Source: an uncultured Mycoplasmatales bacterium
Lineage (GTDB): Bacteria > Bacillota_I > Bacilli_A > Mycoplasmatales > Mycoplasmoidaceae
Reading direction: 5' to 3'
DNA length: 6,010 bases
Assembly (NCBI GenBank): GCA_910578525.1
Contig: CAJTRF010000047.1
Location: 1-6,010 of the forward strand
Under the pieces are notes generated by a model that saw nothing but the letters and a program-made list of their open reading frames with translations, was not told the origin of the DNA and did no database searches. Both the position numbers and the translations under genes were made by a program. Positions within the stretch are counted from its first letter, which is position 1; every line of letters begins with the position of its first letter. Below, one piece after another: positions 5,228-6,010 of the stretch.

Positions 5228-5252
5228 CATATTCATAATATTATGCTATAAT
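5224..5252 (+). promoter_or_regulatory. second copy of the consensus promoter
   Basis: TTGACA (5224-5229), 17 bases, TATAAT (5247-5252), preceded by TGC, identical to the cassette promoter. No obvious gene follows for about 160 bases, so it would transcribe the 5260-5415 region and possibly read into the toxin-antitoxin genes. Confidence 0.75.
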
Positions 5253-5266
5253 ATATCTAGCATCAA

Positions 5267-5302
5267 ACCAGGTAAGCCTCTTAACAATGCGAAACACCTG
5301 GT
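5267..5302 (+). other. GC-richer inverted repeat downstream of the second promoter (possible structured RNA)
   Basis: ACCAGGT (5267-5273) and ACCTGGT (5296-5302) are perfect 7-base complements around a 22-base loop. The same arms also give an imperfect direct repeat (CAGGTAAGCC, CTGGTAGGCC). The stretch stands out from the very AT-rich surroundings and would lie close to the start of a transcript from 5224-5252. No long T-run follows at once, so it is not a standard terminator. It could be a small RNA, a recombination site or a coding remnant. Confidence 0.35.
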
Positions 5303-5357
5303 AGGCCAATCTTATTTATTTCGTTATTATTTTACTGTTAATGATAATCAATACTAT

Positions 5358-5385
5358 TTGACATTAGTATATAATATGTTATTAT
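5358..5385 (+). promoter_or_regulatory. promoter of the toxin-antitoxin operon
   Basis: TTGACA (5358-5363), 16 bases, TATTAT (5380-5385), ending 30 bases before the antitoxin ATG. The -10 and part of the spacer are covered by the dyad at 5369-5387, which fits autorepression. Confidence 0.6.
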
Positions 5386-5387
5386 AT
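5369..5387 (+). promoter_or_regulatory. palindromic operator overlapping the toxin-antitoxin promoter
   Basis: ATATAATA-TGT-TATTATAT is a perfect inverted repeat with 8-base arms and a 3-base centre, lying over the -10 box. RelB/DinJ antitoxins, alone or with toxin, bind such dyads through their ribbon-helix-helix domain and repress their own operon. The site is inferred from position and symmetry. Confidence 0.55.
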
Positions 5388-5415
5388 CATTTAATAGCAA
5401 TTAATATAATTAATT

Positions 5416-5667
5416 ATGTCTACCACACAAATTAATGTAAGAATAGATAATCAACTAAAAGATGATGTAGAGCTTATTTTTGACAAGTTAGGTCTAAATA
5501 CTGCTGATGCTATTAGAATGTTTTTAAAAAAAGTTAAGTTAGAGAATGGTATACCATTTAGTTTAAAGCTAAAAGATAGTGAATATGAACCAAACGAAGA
5601 AACTAGACAAGCTATACTTAATGGACAATACGAAGAAGCAAATAGTATTAATGATATGTGGTTATAG
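5416..5667 (+). CDS. type II antitoxin, RelB/DinJ family
   Basis: The 83-residue protein has the family's layout: an N-terminal ribbon-helix-helix DNA-binding part with strand TQINVRID (3-10), helix LKDDVELIFDKLGL (14-27), turn NTADAIRMFLKKV (28-40), and then NGIPFSLKL (44-52), the typical 'lPF' signature after the fold. The acidic C-terminal part (DSEYEPNEETRQAILNGQYEEANSINDMWL) would wrap round and neutralise the toxin. It is followed by two tandem TAG codons, and the toxin starts 17 bases after the first stop. The ATG at 5416 has no good Shine-Dalgarno but lies where family members start. The upstream dyad suggests autoregulation. In prophages such pairs stabilise the element or defend against other phages. 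Confidence 0.92.
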   Translation: MSTTQINVRIDNQLKDDVELIFDKLGLNTADAIRMFLKKVKLENGIPFSLKLKDSEYEPNEETRQAILNGQYEEANSINDMWL

Positions 5668-5684
5668 TAGAATAAATATTATAT

Positions 5685-5954
5685 ATGCTAAAACTTTTTC
5701 TAGAAACACATTTTAAAAAAGATATTAAAAAGTATAAGAATAATATAAAACTAAAAAAATCAATTAATGAACTTGTATTAAAATTACTCTCTAATGAGAA
5801 ACTTGAAGAAAAGTATAAGAATCATCAACTAAAAGGTGAATATATAGGTTACTATGATTGTCATATATTGCCTGATTTAGTTTTAATATATACAAAAACA
5901 AAAACAGAACTAAGATTAGTTAGAATTGGTTCTCATTCTGAATTGTTTAAATAG
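5685..5954 (+). CDS. yafQ: type II toxin, YafQ family mRNA endoribonuclease
   Basis: The 89-residue length is normal for YafQ. The C-terminal half carries the family signature: HQLKGEYIGYYDCHILPDLVLIY, then LRLVRIGSHSELF. His47, His60, Asp64 and His84 match E. coli YafQ His50, His63, Asp67 and His87, the residues used for ribosome-dependent mRNA cleavage; the adjacent Trp68 is Leu65 here. The N-terminal half is very Lys-rich (TFKKDIKKYKNNIKLKK-like), suited to binding rRNA and mRNA. It is the second gene of the pair with the antitoxin upstream, and has no separate promoter or strong ribosome binding site, so antitoxin should be made in excess. The reading frame is intact, so the toxin is probably active and the antitoxin needed. 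Assignment is firm at family level. Confidence 0.92.
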   Translation: MLKLFLETHFKKDIKKYKNNIKLKKSINELVLKLLSNEKLEEKYKNHQLKGEYIGYYDCHILPDLVLIYTKTKTELRLVRIGSHSELFK

Positions 5955-6010
5955 AATAAAATAACCCCAACCTCGCTTTTCATCCCAACTTCATCCTTAT
6001 TTTTAGCTGA
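5955..6010 (+). other. unassigned right edge
   Basis: 56 bases after the toxin stop, with a C-rich stretch (ATAACCCCAACCTCGC, CATCCCAACTTCATCC) unlike the rest of the window. No terminator hairpin is visible. The minus strand is open from the edge for about 25 codons, ending in TGA inside the toxin gene. It could be the 3' end of a convergent gene, but is too short to claim. Confidence 0.3.

Larger units (their letters stand above)
5163..5252 (+). repeat. 90-bp direct repeat, right copy
   Basis: It matches 3707-3796 at 86 of 90 bases. It begins 15 bases after the cysteine protease stop and marks the right edge of the cassette. It contains a non-functional end of the minor head gene and a second copy of the consensus promoter. 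Confidence 0.93.

Noticed and set aside
1..6010. CRISPR array, tRNA or rRNA genes, insertion sequence
   Set aside because: No regular spaced repeats, cloverleaf-like segments, rRNA-like blocks or transposase motifs were seen by eye; the 90-bp repeats are direct and carry gene ends, not inverted transposon ends.

Overview
The window is a strongly AT-rich piece of a tailed-phage or prophage genome, with every gene on the + strand. TAA, TGA and TAG all end plausible genes, so the standard or bacterial code fits. The host cannot be named from this sequence. A RelB/DinJ-YafQ toxin-antitoxin pair and a eukaryote-style clan CE cysteine protease suggest a prophage in a low-GC, possibly host-associated bacterium, but that is inference.

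Layout: (1) 1-444 is the C-terminus of a DUF1073-type portal protein. (2) 410-1702 is a head-module protein with an N-terminal Gly-rich GSGNF-type motif and a C-terminal HELGH metallopeptidase-like domain, split by one in-frame amber codon at 1319-1321. (3) 1722-2006 is a small unknown protein. (4) 2056-2977 is a second, diverged copy of the metallopeptidase domain, split by a one-base frameshift at a T6 run (2537-2542). (5) 2977-3771 is an intact minor head protein of the Mu gpF / SPP1 gp7 family, with its start overlapping the previous stop (TAATG). (6) 3797-5162 is an accessory cassette holding two small unknown genes and a clan CE (Ulp1/C48-like) cysteine protease. It lies between two 90-bp direct repeats that differ at 4 positions. 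Each repeat carries the last codons of the head gene plus a consensus promoter. (7) 5253-5415 is a non-coding stretch with a GC-richer inverted repeat, then a promoter overlapped by a perfect dyad. (8) 5416-5954 is the toxin-antitoxin operon. (9) 5955-6010 is unassigned.

Portal, head peptidase and minor head protein form the usual head-assembly cluster next to terminase. The cassette and the toxin-antitoxin pair have their own promoters and look like morons, which are accessory genes expressed independently of the phage late operon. The most unusual points are three. Two paralogous peptidase genes are both interrupted, by different lesions, yet share an almost identical 59-bp patch. The cassette is framed by a duplicated gene end plus promoter. 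The cassette carries a protease with a complete His-Asp-Gln-Cys set.
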